Positions 18,962-27,961 of a DNA stretch of 64,000 bases are shown here, piece by piece. This DNA is from an uncultured SAR86 cluster bacterium. GTDB lineage: Bacteria; Pseudomonadota; Gammaproteobacteria; Magnimaribacterales; Magnimaribacteraceae. The DNA lies in contig CACAGI010000004.1 in assembly GCA_902532015.1 (NCBI GenBank), positions 1-64,000 of the forward strand, read 5' to 3'. The translations under genes and the position numbers were made by a program. The first letter of the stretch is position 1. Each line of letters starts with the position of its first letter. The notes beneath the pieces are model-generated. The model was not told the DNA's origin and searched no databases. It was given only the letters and a program-made list of their open reading frames with translations.

Positions 18962-19714
18962 ATGGTTGATGATTATTTAGAAAGACATTACCCTTTTGAA
19001 GGTTGTTTTAACTTTAGAGATATAGGTGGGTATCTTAATCAAGACGGTAAGAAGATAAAAAAAGGTTTGTACTTTCGTGCTGGAAGACAAGATCGAATGA
19101 GTGATAAGGATCTTGCTAAGTTATCAGATCTTAATATTTCAACTCAAATTGATTTACGTAAACCCGATGAGGTGTTGGATCAGGGAAAAGGTCCTTTAGA
19201 AGCCATGGGTGCTAATTACATAAACATTGCTGTCATACCTGAAGGAGGTAGTGATCAATTAAGTAAATTAGTTGGTGATACAGGTATCTCAGGTAAGAGA
19301 TATTTAGGTTACTTGGAATTTGGTCCAACCTGCTGGCTTAGACTATTTGGCATTTTATCTAACGAAGATAACTTGCCCGTTGTTTTACACTGTACAGCAG
19401 GTAAAGATCGAACTGGCGTCTCGACAGCTTTCTTGTTATCTGTTTTAGGTGTAAGCCGTGAAGTAATAGAGGCAGATTATTTACTTACCAATCTTGATAC
19501 TGCTAGGCAAGCAGACTTTATTGAAAGTACAGTTGGTTATCCTAAGGGTTATGATAGAGAAAGTATGATCTCTGCAGCCGGAGTTCCTAAAGATGCAATG
19601 AAGGATTTTTTAGATGGCGTGGAATCAAAGTGGGGAACCGTTGTTGAATATCTTAAGAAAATAGGGATAACTCAAGAGCAGATGGATACGATACGACATA
19701 ATTTTCTTGAATAA
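18962..19714 (+). CDS. Tyrosine-protein phosphatase family protein
   Basis: About 250 residues. The phosphatase signature HCTAGKDRTG (Cys-x5-Arg) is complete, and the N-terminal NFRDIGGY and YFRAGRQDRM motifs place it with bacterial dual-specificity/lipid phosphatases of the Y_phosphatase3 type. I prefer ATG 18962, one base after the upstream stop; an ATG at 18932 overlaps that gene. It is likely cytoplasmic. Substrate may be phosphotyrosine or a phospholipid headgroup. Confidence 0.85.
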   Translation: MVDDYLERHYPFEGCFNFRDIGGYLNQDGKKIKKGLYFRAGRQDRMSDKDLAKLSDLNISTQIDLRKPDEVLDQGKGPLEAMGANYINIAVIPEGGSDQLSKLVGDTGISGKRYLGYLEFGPTCWLRLFGILSNEDNLPVVLHCTAGKDRTGVSTAFLLSVLGVSREVIEADYLLTNLDTARQADFIESTVGYPKGYDRESMISAAGVPKDAMKDFLDGVESKWGTVVEYLKKIGITQEQMDTIRHNFLE

Positions 19715-19751
19715 ACATTATTTCAAGATTTAACTAATAAGTAAGCATAGG

Positions 19752-20999
19752 ATGAGCTTTTTTCAAAATATTCTATCTTCTGTAATGAAGAGTACACGCC
19801 GTTTGAATCGCTTTAGTTCAAAGAGTTTCGGAAAATTGCATGATGACATCAATAAAGCTACCGATTCAGTTATGTCAACGACAGGAGAAGTCTCATCTTT
19901 AGTTTATTCGGAACATTTATTAAATCTCATTGAAAATCAAGATGATAATAATTTAAACAAATTCCTTAAAGATTTGTTGTCAAATTATGATATTGATACA
20001 AAAAAACTTTCGAAAGATGTAAAAAATTATATAAATGAAAAAAATGATGAAAACTTTAAAAACATAAATATCTCATCAGAACCAGAGTGGGTCGAATTGT
20101 TCAGAAGATTAAACTCGACATCAAATGGTACATATAGATTAGTAAAGTTAAGAGAGAGAATTCGAATATTAAATAATCCGGAATTAAAGATTTTTGATTT
20201 GGGATTATTAAACCTTTTTAAATATTGGTTCAATCCATCTTTTTTAGTCTTAGAAAAAATTGATTGGGAGACCCCAGCTAATATTCTTGAAAAAATTATT
20301 GAATACGAGGCTGTGCATGAAATTAATTCTTGGGATGATTTGAGAGCTAGGCTGGCCCCATCAGATAGACAATGCTTTGCCTTTTTTCATCCGTTAATAC
20401 CTAATGATCCATTAATCTTTGTAGAAGTAGCACTATCTAATAGTATTCCTGAATCTATAGAAAATATTATTAAAATTGATAGAGATGAAACAGTCATCGA
20501 GAAAGCAAATACAGCTATCTTTTATTCCATTTCAAATTGTCATAATGGTTTAATGGGTATTTCTTTTGGAAATTTTTTAATCAAAAGAGTAGCAAATAAT
20601 CTCAAACGTGAATTACCTTCACTTAATCAGTTTTTAACCTTATCTCCTATACCAGGTTTAATGAAATGGATGAAAGAATACTCCTCTATTACTCATCAAA
20701 GATGTATAGATAAAAATTGTAGCGATGAAGAGTTAATGAAAATAACAATTAAGTATCTAACTGAATCTAATAGAGATGATGGGATGCCAAATGATTCTGT
20801 TACTAGATTTCATGTTGGTAATGGAGCTAGTCTTGAGAGAATAAATTTAAATGCAGATTTATCTGAAAAAGGATTATCTCAATCTTGTGGAGTTATGGCT
20901 AATTACCTATATGATCTTGATGTTGTTGAGGAGAATCATGAATTGTTCTTTAAAAATAAAATAGTACAAACATCAAAAATGATTCGAACTTATAAGTGA
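19752..20999 (+). CDS. Malonyl-CoA decarboxylase
   Basis: A 415-residue protein recognised by its C-terminal half: SISNCHNGLMGISFGNFLIK, followed by ELPSLNQFLTLSPIPG, then FHVGNGASLERIN and NYLYDLDVVEENHE. These are the conserved catalytic blocks of malonyl-CoA decarboxylase, including the catalytic Ser and His region. The N-terminal 150 residues form the helical domain. The enzyme converts malonyl-CoA to acetyl-CoA, controlling fatty-acid synthesis or using malonate. The rest of a mat cluster (malonyl-CoA synthetase, carrier) is absent nearby. The N-terminal part is unusually Asn/Lys-rich. Confidence 0.9.
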   Translation: MSFFQNILSSVMKSTRRLNRFSSKSFGKLHDDINKATDSVMSTTGEVSSLVYSEHLLNLIENQDDNNLNKFLKDLLSNYDIDTKKLSKDVKNYINEKNDENFKNINISSEPEWVELFRRLNSTSNGTYRLVKLRERIRILNNPELKIFDLGLLNLFKYWFNPSFLVLEKIDWETPANILEKIIEYEAVHEINSWDDLRARLAPSDRQCFAFFHPLIPNDPLIFVEVALSNSIPESIENIIKIDRDETVIEKANTAIFYSISNCHNGLMGISFGNFLIKRVANNLKRELPSLNQFLTLSPIPGLMKWMKEYSSITHQRCIDKNCSDEELMKITIKYLTESNRDDGMPNDSVTRFHVGNGASLERINLNADLSEKGLSQSCGVMANYLYDLDVVEENHELFFKNKIVQTSKMIRTYK

Positions 21000-21017
21000 A
21001 AATAACTATTTAGTAAT

Positions 21018-21920
21018 ATGAGTAATTCAATTTTTGCAAAAGACGGTACAGCTCAAGGAGTTGCAAAACAACGCTTAATTGAGACAATCGCTGGACCTGA
21101 TAAACGGGTCATTAACGACCCATACGCTAGTCACTTTATTATGGGTGCTGGCTTAATGAAACTGATGGGGCACAGACTAAATTCTTGGCTGGCTAAAAAA
21201 CTTGCACCAGGTTTCCATGAACATATTATTTCACGAACGCGTTTCCTCGATGATCTGATAGAAAAAAGTGCTGAAGAAGGAGTAGAGCAATATGTAATTC
21301 TCGGAGCAGGATATGATTCGCGAGCTCATCGACTTGCACTTCCGTCTTCATTAAATATTTTTGAAGTTGATCAGCCTGAAGTTCAATCAAGGAAACTCAA
21401 TAAACTTCCAAAAGAATTATCAAATTCAGAAAATATCACTTATGTTAGTGTTGATTTTGCTCACCAATCATTAACTGAAAGGCTCTTAAATGCCGGTTTT
21501 GATCAAACCAAGTCCACTATATTTACTCTTGAAGGTGTTACGCAATACATCACAAAAGAGGCTTTCAATATGACAATGAAAGAAATAGCTATGCTTTCTC
21601 GAGAAGCCAATTCAATTTTTTTCTTATCGTATGTTAACGAACTTCTTAATACAAATCCTAAAGATTGCTTTGGTATGGGTTACAAAAATCCTGAAAAAAA
21701 AGCTAAGTTGATAAAAAACTTATCTGCAAAAGCTGGTGAACCATGGATATCTTTTTATAGTGCTGAAGAAATAGAAAGTGTACTTTCTCAAAATGGTTAC
21801 TCGATAAAAGAAAATGTGAATTTTGAAGACTTAAACTTATTATATTTTAAATCTGTCGGGCGAACCCTACCTGAAAATCAAATATTTAAGCTAGAACATT
21901 TTGTAACAGCGAAATCTTAG
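21018..21920 (+). CDS. Class I SAM-dependent methyltransferase (leucine carboxyl methyltransferase-like)
   Basis: A 300-residue protein of the PPM1/LCM-type group common in mycobacteria and some proteobacteria. The SAM-binding loop LGAGYDSRAHRL lies near residue 94 and FEVDQPEVQ near 113 is the acidic strand-2 end. The N-terminal GTAQGVAKQRLIET is typical. Members methylate small polyketide or carboxyl substrates, mostly unknown. It starts 18 bases after the malonyl-CoA decarboxylase gene. Confidence 0.8.
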   Translation: MSNSIFAKDGTAQGVAKQRLIETIAGPDKRVINDPYASHFIMGAGLMKLMGHRLNSWLAKKLAPGFHEHIISRTRFLDDLIEKSAEEGVEQYVILGAGYDSRAHRLALPSSLNIFEVDQPEVQSRKLNKLPKELSNSENITYVSVDFAHQSLTERLLNAGFDQTKSTIFTLEGVTQYITKEAFNMTMKEIAMLSREANSIFFLSYVNELLNTNPKDCFGMGYKNPEKKAKLIKNLSAKAGEPWISFYSAEEIESVLSQNGYSIKENVNFEDLNLLYFKSVGRTLPENQIFKLEHFVTAKS

Positions 21921-21968
21921 AATGGAGATAGTCTCATTCACTTCTTAAGATGCCTGACTTAGAATGGA
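21916..21968. repeat. Direct repeat in the gap before the DsrE-like gene
   Basis: The 11-mer CTTAGAATGGA occurs at 21916-21926 and again at 21958-21968, 42 bases apart, which is four helical turns. The second copy lies just before the ribosome site of the next gene. It could be a pair of regulator sites or chance. Confidence 0.3.
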
Positions 21969-21992
21969 ATAAATTATAAGGAGATGTTTGAA

Positions 21993-22370
21993 ATGAAAGT
22001 AGCATATATTTTTAGGAATGATATGTCTGCAACTTTCCAGTTTGCGACTATGATTCTCCCTCAACTGGAGCAAGGCAATCATGGAGTGGAAGTAGTAGGC
22101 ATGATGTTTTTTGATGATAATGTTTATTCACTAAGTTCAGAAAATGAGATAGGAAAGCGGTTATCTGTGGTCGCTGAACAACAAAATATTTTGCTGATGA
22201 TTTGTGATCAGTGTGCCCTAAGAAGAGGATTGGCATCTGGAGACTTTTCACAATGTGGCTCAGGGGATGTAAAAGCTAAAAATACAGTCAATGGTGTGAT
22301 GGCTGGTTGTTTCCCTCAATTGTACGACGCCTTGGCTGGCAATATGCCCGATCAAGTTATTACTTTGTAG
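21993..22370 (+). CDS. DsrE/DsrF-like sulfur-relay family protein
   Basis: About 125 residues from ATG 21993, chosen because AAGGAG at 21978-21983 is spaced correctly for it and too close to the ATG at 21984. The fold pattern (VAYIFRND, then a beta-alpha repeat ending in VITL) is that of DsrE-like proteins. Cysteines are clustered: the CDQC pair in the middle, CGSGD, and a later AGCF. DsrE-family proteins carry sulfur as persulfide or sense thiols. No dsr or tus genes are nearby, so the partner is unknown. Confidence 0.65.
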   Translation: MKVAYIFRNDMSATFQFATMILPQLEQGNHGVEVVGMMFFDDNVYSLSSENEIGKRLSVVAEQQNILLMICDQCALRRGLASGDFSQCGSGDVKAKNTVNGVMAGCFPQLYDALAGNMPDQVITL

Positions 22371-22397
22371 CAAATATAAGGAAATTGAAGCGGGTTC

Positions 22398-23507
22398 TTA
22401 GATAGAAGAAATGATAAAAACGACTCCACCCATTCCATAGGTCAAGACATGCCTAGTTTCAATTCCTTCTTTATCTTGGAACTCTTTAAAAGCTTTAGCT
22501 ATACCTTTTCTTTCACTACCTTTGTAGGAAAAGAAATCATCTAAGATGATATACGTACCTTCTTGAATAGTAGGAGTAATAAATAATAAGGCTTCTTTAG
22601 CACTACTATATGTATCGGAATCTATAAAAATTATTCTTGATTTTTCTATACCGTAATAAGAAGGATTTTTGCTTAATGATTCATCAAAAAAACCTTTGAT
22701 TAATTTATATTCAAGTTCTTTTGAAACTTTGTTTACTCTTGTATCTACTTTTTCAAAACTAGTTTCAAAATTATTGTCTTTATAAAAGGGGTGATCATCT
22801 TCACTATCTAGATCTCCAAAACCTTCAAATGAATCAAAGCCGTAAAATTTTGTTTTAGAAATTAAAGGATTAATTTTTGATAATTTCTGTACGCACCTTA
22901 ATGAATGGCAAAAAGAGCTACCCGTAAATACTCCAAACTCTAAATAATCCCCTTCAATTTCTTCAATTGCTGCTAGGTAATGGACTTTTTTTAAGGCTAC
23001 ATATTTTTCTAAATTATGAATTACTGCAGGATTAACTCCCGCAATAAATGCAGAGGCAGCATCTTGAAGAAAATTAAGCTTAGATAAAAAACCAAACTTT
23101 GTATCTACAGTTTGTTCGGTTGTTTTGAAAACAATATATTTTGAGCCAAAGTAATTATTAAGTATTGCAAAAAGGGCTCCACCAATCCAACTTAATTTAT
23201 ATTCAATACCTAGACCTTGATTGAGATAAAAAGTCATAGAAGCCATTCCAATTCCACCTACAAGGTATACAACGAGAAATTTAAATAATTCAAATAGTTG
23301 GAAATTTTGGAAAGATTTAAAAGCCCAAGTTTTCCCAAAATAGAAGGAGGCTGTTAGACCTAATGTATAGCCCAATATAGAAGCTAAAATAATATTTTCA
23401 TAAACAAGAAAGACTAAAATATACGCCGAAAAGTTTAGAGTATTTGATAACACACCTATCAGCAAATACCTTATGAAAGAATTTTGTGTGAAATTAAATT
23501 TAAACAC
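22398..23507 (-). CDS. GtrA-like membrane domain fused to a TylF-type methyltransferase
   Basis: A 369-residue fusion. Residues 1-130 form a GtrA-like domain of four membrane segments, with the typical RYLLIGVLSNTLNF start and FGKTWAFKS loop; GtrA proteins help flip undecaprenyl-linked sugars. Residues about 145-369 are a TylF/MycF-like SAM-dependent methyltransferase: YLEFGVFTGSS is the SAM loop, FYGFDSFEGFGD the acidic strand, and FIDSDTYSSAKEAL with LDDFFSY carries the metal-binding acids. This suggests a sugar O-methyltransferase tied to the membrane. It is one uninterrupted frame, convergent with the DsrE-like gene. Confidence 0.85.
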   Translation of the reverse strand: MFKFNFTQNSFIRYLLIGVLSNTLNFSAYILVFLVYENIILASILGYTLGLTASFYFGKTWAFKSFQNFQLFELFKFLVVYLVGGIGMASMTFYLNQGLGIEYKLSWIGGALFAILNNYFGSKYIVFKTTEQTVDTKFGFLSKLNFLQDAASAFIAGVNPAVIHNLEKYVALKKVHYLAAIEEIEGDYLEFGVFTGSSFCHSLRCVQKLSKINPLISKTKFYGFDSFEGFGDLDSEDDHPFYKDNNFETSFEKVDTRVNKVSKELEYKLIKGFFDESLSKNPSYYGIEKSRIIFIDSDTYSSAKEALLFITPTIQEGTYIILDDFFSYKGSERKGIAKAFKEFQDKEGIETRHVLTYGMGGVVFIISSI

Positions 23508-23601
23508 TTTTTGTAAAATAATGGATCTAATTGCGTCAATGCACTAATATCAATACATCTTCACTTTTTATTATAACATTTTGATATGGTCTAGTTTGTA
23601 A

Positions 23602-24222
23602 ATGCAATTAAAATTTTGGGGAGCTGGAACTGCTAGAACTTTACGCCCAATTTGGATGGCGGAAGAGCTAGGTTTAGATTACAAGTTATTTCCCATAGGG
23701 CCTCGTACAGGAGAAACCCAAAGCGAAGAATACTCTGGTTTAAATCCAAAACAAAAAATACCCTTAATGCAAGACGGCGACTTTGTTTTGTCTGAAAGCC
23801 TGAGTATTTGCAGATATTTACAGAATAAATACCCTTCAGATTCCATGCCTTTACCTACAAATAAAGAGGAAGTAGCAAAAGAAGATGAATGGTGTAATTA
23901 CATTTATGGCGAAATGGATGAAACGGCTCTTTACGTGATGCGTCGTCATTATGATTTAACGGAAATATATGGAGAATCACCCATTGTTGTTAAGGCTTGT
24001 CGAGAATATTTAGAGCGACATCTAAAAGTGGTAGATAAACATTTAAGAAATCATGAAACTCTATTGGAACTTGGATTTGGAGTTGCAGATATTATGTTAG
24101 TAACTTGTTTGGACTGGGCAAAATTTTATAAATTTGATTTACCTAAAGTAACATTTGACTATCATAATCGTATGAAAAAAAGATCAAATTACGTTAAAGC
24201 AAGGAATATCAATTATGCTTAG
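23602..24222 (+). CDS. Glutathione S-transferase family protein
   Basis: A 206-residue GST. The N-terminal thioredoxin-like domain has the strand LKFWGAGTARTLRPIW, the cis-Pro region QKIPLMQDGD and the glutathione-binding LSESLSICRYL. The C-terminal helical domain has the VADIMLVTCLDW motif. It would conjugate or isomerise electrophilic substrates with glutathione. It leads a six-gene cluster; the CoA-transferase begins 12 bases after its stop. Confidence 0.85.
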   Translation: MQLKFWGAGTARTLRPIWMAEELGLDYKLFPIGPRTGETQSEEYSGLNPKQKIPLMQDGDFVLSESLSICRYLQNKYPSDSMPLPTNKEEVAKEDEWCNYIYGEMDETALYVMRRHYDLTEIYGESPIVVKACREYLERHLKVVDKHLRNHETLLELGFGVADIMLVTCLDWAKFYKFDLPKVTFDYHNRMKKRSNYVKARNINYA

Positions 24223-24234
24223 AGATAGACACTA

Positions 24235-25419
24235 GTGGGACCGCTTAAAGGCATTAAAGTATTAGATCTTACTTCTATGGTTTCCGGACCTATGGGCGCA
24301 ATGATGTTAGCTGATCAGGGTGCAGAAGTAATAAAGGTAGAGCCTATTAATGGAGAGCAACTTCGCCACATGGCTGCACCTCATAATGGAGTTAACCCAG
24401 CTTTTTTCTCTTGTAATAGAGGAAAAAAATCTTTAGCTGTTGACCTTAAATCAAAGGAAGGTAAAGAAATTTTATTAAAGCTAGTTCAAGAAGTAGATGT
24501 TTTTATGCAAAACTTTAGACCTGGTGCAATTGATAGAATGGGGTTTGGAGAAACTGATTTAAGAAAATTAAATAAAAGATTAATTAACGTTTCTATTAGC
24601 GGATTCGGAAATGAAGGGCCTTATTCAAATTCTAGAGTTTATGACCCGGTCATACAGGCCTTATCAGGAGCAACTGATATTCAGGCAGATAGAGAAACAG
24701 GAAGACCTCAAATGTTTAGGGTTATAGTTGCGGACAAAGTTACCGCCATAACTGCTGCTCAAGCAGTGTCTTCTGCCTTGTACCAAAGAGAAAAATCTGG
24801 GGTTGGTCAGCATATTCAACTTTCTATGCTTGAATCCATGCTTGCCTTTTTCTGGCCTGAAGGGATGGCAGGTCTGGTTTATGGAGAGAATGAATTTGAT
24901 GTTAGAAAGTTACAGGGAAGCCAAGATCTAATTTATAAAGCTAAAGATGGATATATTACGGCTGGTGCTGTTTCCGATGCAGAATGGGGCGGAATGTGCA
25001 GAGCTTTAAAAAGAGAAGACCTCTTGGAAGATGAACGTTTTTCAACTTCAGCAGCTAGAGTTTCTAATGCTGGAGAGAGAAAACAATTAACGGGTGAAGA
25101 AATATCAAAGTGGAACAGCAAAGAGATTTTAGCTCGTTTTCAAGAAGAAGGTGTTCCTTGCGCTCCCCTATTAAATCGCATGGAGCTTATGGAGCATGAG
25201 CAGGTGCTTGCGAATGAATCCATATGGATTCAAGATTATGAAGGCTTTGGAGAGGTTCGACAAGCTCGTCCCGCAGCACGTTTTGGAGAAACTCCAAGCG
25301 AAATAGCAAGACCCGCTCCTAGATTAGGCGAGCATGGTCAAGAAATTCTTACAGAACTTGGTTATTCCAGTTCTGCTCAAAGTAAGCTAATCAAAGAAGG
25401 AAAAGTAGTGTTATCCTAA
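24235..25419 (+). CDS. Family III CoA-transferase (CaiB/BaiF-like)
   Basis: A 394-residue protein starting at GTG 24235. The start GPLKGIKVLDLTSMVSGPMGAMMLADQGAEVIKVEP is split here as family landmarks: VLDLT, SGPMGA and DQGAEVIKVEP. RGKKSLAVDLKS and the catalytic-Asp region YDPVIQALSG (Asp near residue 140) follow. The enzyme moves CoA between acids, activating a carboxylic substrate. Its place between two GST genes and before a hydratase suggests degradation of a carboxylated compound. Confidence 0.9.
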   Translation: MGPLKGIKVLDLTSMVSGPMGAMMLADQGAEVIKVEPINGEQLRHMAAPHNGVNPAFFSCNRGKKSLAVDLKSKEGKEILLKLVQEVDVFMQNFRPGAIDRMGFGETDLRKLNKRLINVSISGFGNEGPYSNSRVYDPVIQALSGATDIQADRETGRPQMFRVIVADKVTAITAAQAVSSALYQREKSGVGQHIQLSMLESMLAFFWPEGMAGLVYGENEFDVRKLQGSQDLIYKAKDGYITAGAVSDAEWGGMCRALKREDLLEDERFSTSAARVSNAGERKQLTGEEISKWNSKEILARFQEEGVPCAPLLNRMELMEHEQVLANESIWIQDYEGFGEVRQARPAARFGETPSEIARPAPRLGEHGQEILTELGYSSSAQSKLIKEGKVVLS

Positions 25420-25426
25420 ATTTATT

Positions 25427-26245
25427 ATGAATTCAAAAACAAAAGAAAAAAATCCAGAGTTTATTACTCTTGATGAGGCAGCATCCATGGAAAAAGGAAC
25501 TAGAGTGACTTTTGTTCCAGGTGTTCAGGCTATGTACGCTGAAGCTCTTAAAAATATATGTTACGTAAAAAATATTCCTTTAACCCGTGTGTCGCACCCG
25601 TTAATGGGCGTAGACAAGGAAACGGGAGAAGATAGACAAGCTAAACTATACGAACTTACGAGTCAGACAAGTCTACCCACAATGTTTCATGATAAAGAGC
25701 GCCCCAGAAACGTTTGGACTGAACAATTGGCTTTGGCCGAAAGAATTGGCACAAAAGATAGCCCTAAACTTATTCCTGATAATTTTGAGCTTCGGGTTGA
25801 GATGTTTGGTATCTGTGCTGTTGTATTGGGGGAAGATGGCTTAGTCTGGAATATGAGAATTATGATGGACAGTCCTTTAGCACAAAAGTATGGCTATAGC
25901 GAAGAGGCAAGTGCTGCAGCTCCAGGTAAGATAGCTGAAGTGATATCGTTGATTGATAATCGTCTTCAAGCACAAGAAAAGAAAGGCTCTCTTTATCTTA
26001 TAGGTGATTCAGTTACGGCCTTAGACGTCTATTGGGCTACTATGAGCATGACTATTCTTCCTGTTCCTGTAGAGATAATGCCTAAAACTCAACAAAATCA
26101 AGGCATGCTTGGCTTTTTTGAAATGAATTCAAAAATTCCAGAGATTGCTTCTGTACTTACGGAAAGAATAGCAAAGCATCAACAATATATTTTGACTGCC
26201 TATTGTGAGACTCCTGCCGTATTAGGCGGTGATCCGATAGAATGA
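25427..26245 (+). CDS. Glutathione S-transferase-like protein
   Basis: A 272-residue protein of GST-like layout: an N-terminal domain with QTSLPTMFHDKERPRNVWTEQLALAERIG in place of the usual glutathione-binding block, and a C-terminal helical domain with GSLYLIGDSVTALDVYWATM, where the Ser/Thr-Ala-Asp N-capping motif of GSTs is seen. The N-terminal strand is atypical, so glutathione binding is less certain. It starts 7 bases after the CoA-transferase stop. Confidence 0.65.
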   Translation: MNSKTKEKNPEFITLDEAASMEKGTRVTFVPGVQAMYAEALKNICYVKNIPLTRVSHPLMGVDKETGEDRQAKLYELTSQTSLPTMFHDKERPRNVWTEQLALAERIGTKDSPKLIPDNFELRVEMFGICAVVLGEDGLVWNMRIMMDSPLAQKYGYSEEASAAAPGKIAEVISLIDNRLQAQEKKGSLYLIGDSVTALDVYWATMSMTILPVPVEIMPKTQQNQGMLGFFEMNSKIPEIASVLTERIAKHQQYILTAYCETPAVLGGDPIE

Positions 26246-26249
26246 TTAA

Positions 26250-26864
26250 ATGGGAATTTTGCTTTTTATTCATATTTTAGCTGGATCAGTTGCTCTTGTT
26301 ACTGCCGCTTTGGCACTTTCAACCGAGAAAGGCAAAAAGTTTCATGTTTTAATTGGTAAGGCAAATTTTTGGTCTATGGTTATTATCTTTTTAACTGCAT
26401 TACCCATGTTGATAATCACAGGTAATGTCTTCTTATTTCTTATAGCTATCTTTTCTTTTTATTTAGCCTTTTCAGGCATGAGATTTGCTAAGAATAGAAC
26501 AGGAGTTCCAACTCTCTTAGATTTGATTGCTGTTAATTTTATGCTTTTATCTGGTATCGGCATGTGGATACTGGCGATAATATTCTTTATCGATAATGAC
26601 TTTCAATTCATCACGCTTATCGTATTTGGATTTCTTGCTCTTTTCCTAGGGTATGGAGATTTTCAGACTTTTAAAGACCAAACAGCAATCGGTAAAGAAA
26701 GAATAGCAAAACATTTGACAAATAAGATGGGTGCCACAATAGCCGTGGTTACAGCTGTATTAGTTGTAAACCCACCTACCAATCCTGAATGGGTGTGGTG
26801 GATTCTTCCTACGGCTTTAATTACACCAGTAATTTTTTGGTGGAATAAAAAAGTTTTGAATTGA
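26250..26864 (+). CDS. Integral membrane protein, DUF2306-like
   Basis: A 204-residue protein with six hydrophobic segments. The first (LLFIHILAGSVALVTAALAL) carries a His, and KFHVLIGKANFW follows with another His. This layout resembles DUF2306-type membrane proteins with possible heme or metal ligands. Function unknown. It starts 4 bases after the GST-like gene, and its stop overlaps the TTG start of the following oxygenase, so it is part of the cluster. Confidence 0.7.
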   Translation: MGILLFIHILAGSVALVTAALALSTEKGKKFHVLIGKANFWSMVIIFLTALPMLIITGNVFLFLIAIFSFYLAFSGMRFAKNRTGVPTLLDLIAVNFMLLSGIGMWILAIIFFIDNDFQFITLIVFGFLALFLGYGDFQTFKDQTAIGKERIAKHLTNKMGATIAVVTAVLVVNPPTNPEWVWWILPTALITPVIFWWNKKVLN

Positions 26865-27940
26865 ATATCTTTGAAGTGCCCTCTGCTTGGGAAATAGAAG
26901 ATCTAAAATCTACCAATGATTGGTGTTTTGAGATAGATGAATCGGACGGAAATTTATTAAGAGATTCAATAAAATCTCTGTTTGAACAGGATAGAGATTT
27001 ATTGAGTTATTCGCCTAGTGAATTTGATTTTGGTTCAAGTTGGGAAATTATAGAGAAAGCCCTTCTTGAAGCTCACCATCGAAAAGGTCTTTCGATAGTA
27101 AGAGGCTTACCTCGAGAAGATCTTAACCAGGATGAGTTTAGACTTCTGAGTTGGGCTATTGGGCTTAAAGCAGGGGTGGCTAGACCACAAGGATTGGCCT
27201 CGCAATATATTTCTGCTGTTCAAGATGCTGGTACGGATTATCGAGCAGCAAACGGAAGAGGTTATTCTTCCAATGCCGAGCTTGATTTTCACGTTGATGT
27301 AGCTGATTTAACGATCCTAACATGCTACAACAAAGCTAAATCGGGTGGCCAAAGTATTATATCTAGCGGCGTTACCGCTCATAATTATCTTATTAAAGAA
27401 CGTCCAGACTTAGCTGAAATAGCGTATCAACATTTTTATTTCAGCCGCCAACAAGAACAAGCTCCTGATGAGAAACCTTTTTATAGCCTTCCATTGTTTG
27501 AGGAAGAGAGTGGAAATTTATTTTGCAATTGGAATAGAAACAGAGTTCAGTCTGCACAAAATATAGAAGGGGTTCCGGAGTTATCTAAACTGCAAAATGA
27601 AACAATGAATTTTTTAGATGAAATTCTAACTCGCCCTGAATTAATGTACACGATGTATTTAGAACCTGGCGATATACAAATAATAAATAACTACAGAATG
27701 TTTCATTCAAGAACAGGATATTTAGATTTCGAAAATGATTTACAAAAACGCTGTTTATATAGACTTTGGCTAGCTCCTCCAGATTCTATAAGGCTACCTG
27801 AGAGCTGGAAAGACTTTTATAGATCTGTTGAACCCTCTACGGTTCGTGGCGGAATAATTGGTCAATCTTATGACAAAACGTGTTCAGATTTTGATAAAAC
27901 TCAGTCAAAATTTATGAGTATGAAAATAAATACGAGTTAA
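26861..27940 (+). CDS. TauD/TfdA-family dioxygenase
   Basis: A 359-residue protein starting at TTG 26861, overlapping the upstream stop. The Fe(II)/2-oxoglutarate site is visible: DFHVDVADL (His-x-Asp near residue 143) and the distal His in YRMFHSRTGY, followed by the Arg that binds 2-oxoglutarate (about residue 300). TauD-type enzymes hydroxylate substrates next to sulfonate, ether or carboxyl groups. In this cluster it may open the substrate for CoA activation; that is inference. Confidence 0.85.
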   Translation: MNIFEVPSAWEIEDLKSTNDWCFEIDESDGNLLRDSIKSLFEQDRDLLSYSPSEFDFGSSWEIIEKALLEAHHRKGLSIVRGLPREDLNQDEFRLLSWAIGLKAGVARPQGLASQYISAVQDAGTDYRAANGRGYSSNAELDFHVDVADLTILTCYNKAKSGGQSIISSGVTAHNYLIKERPDLAEIAYQHFYFSRQQEQAPDEKPFYSLPLFEEESGNLFCNWNRNRVQSAQNIEGVPELSKLQNETMNFLDEILTRPELMYTMYLEPGDIQIINNYRMFHSRTGYLDFENDLQKRCLYRLWLAPPDSIRLPESWKDFYRSVEPSTVRGGIIGQSYDKTCSDFDKTQSKFMSMKINTS

Positions 27941-27961
27941 ACTACTTATTGGGAGACTATC

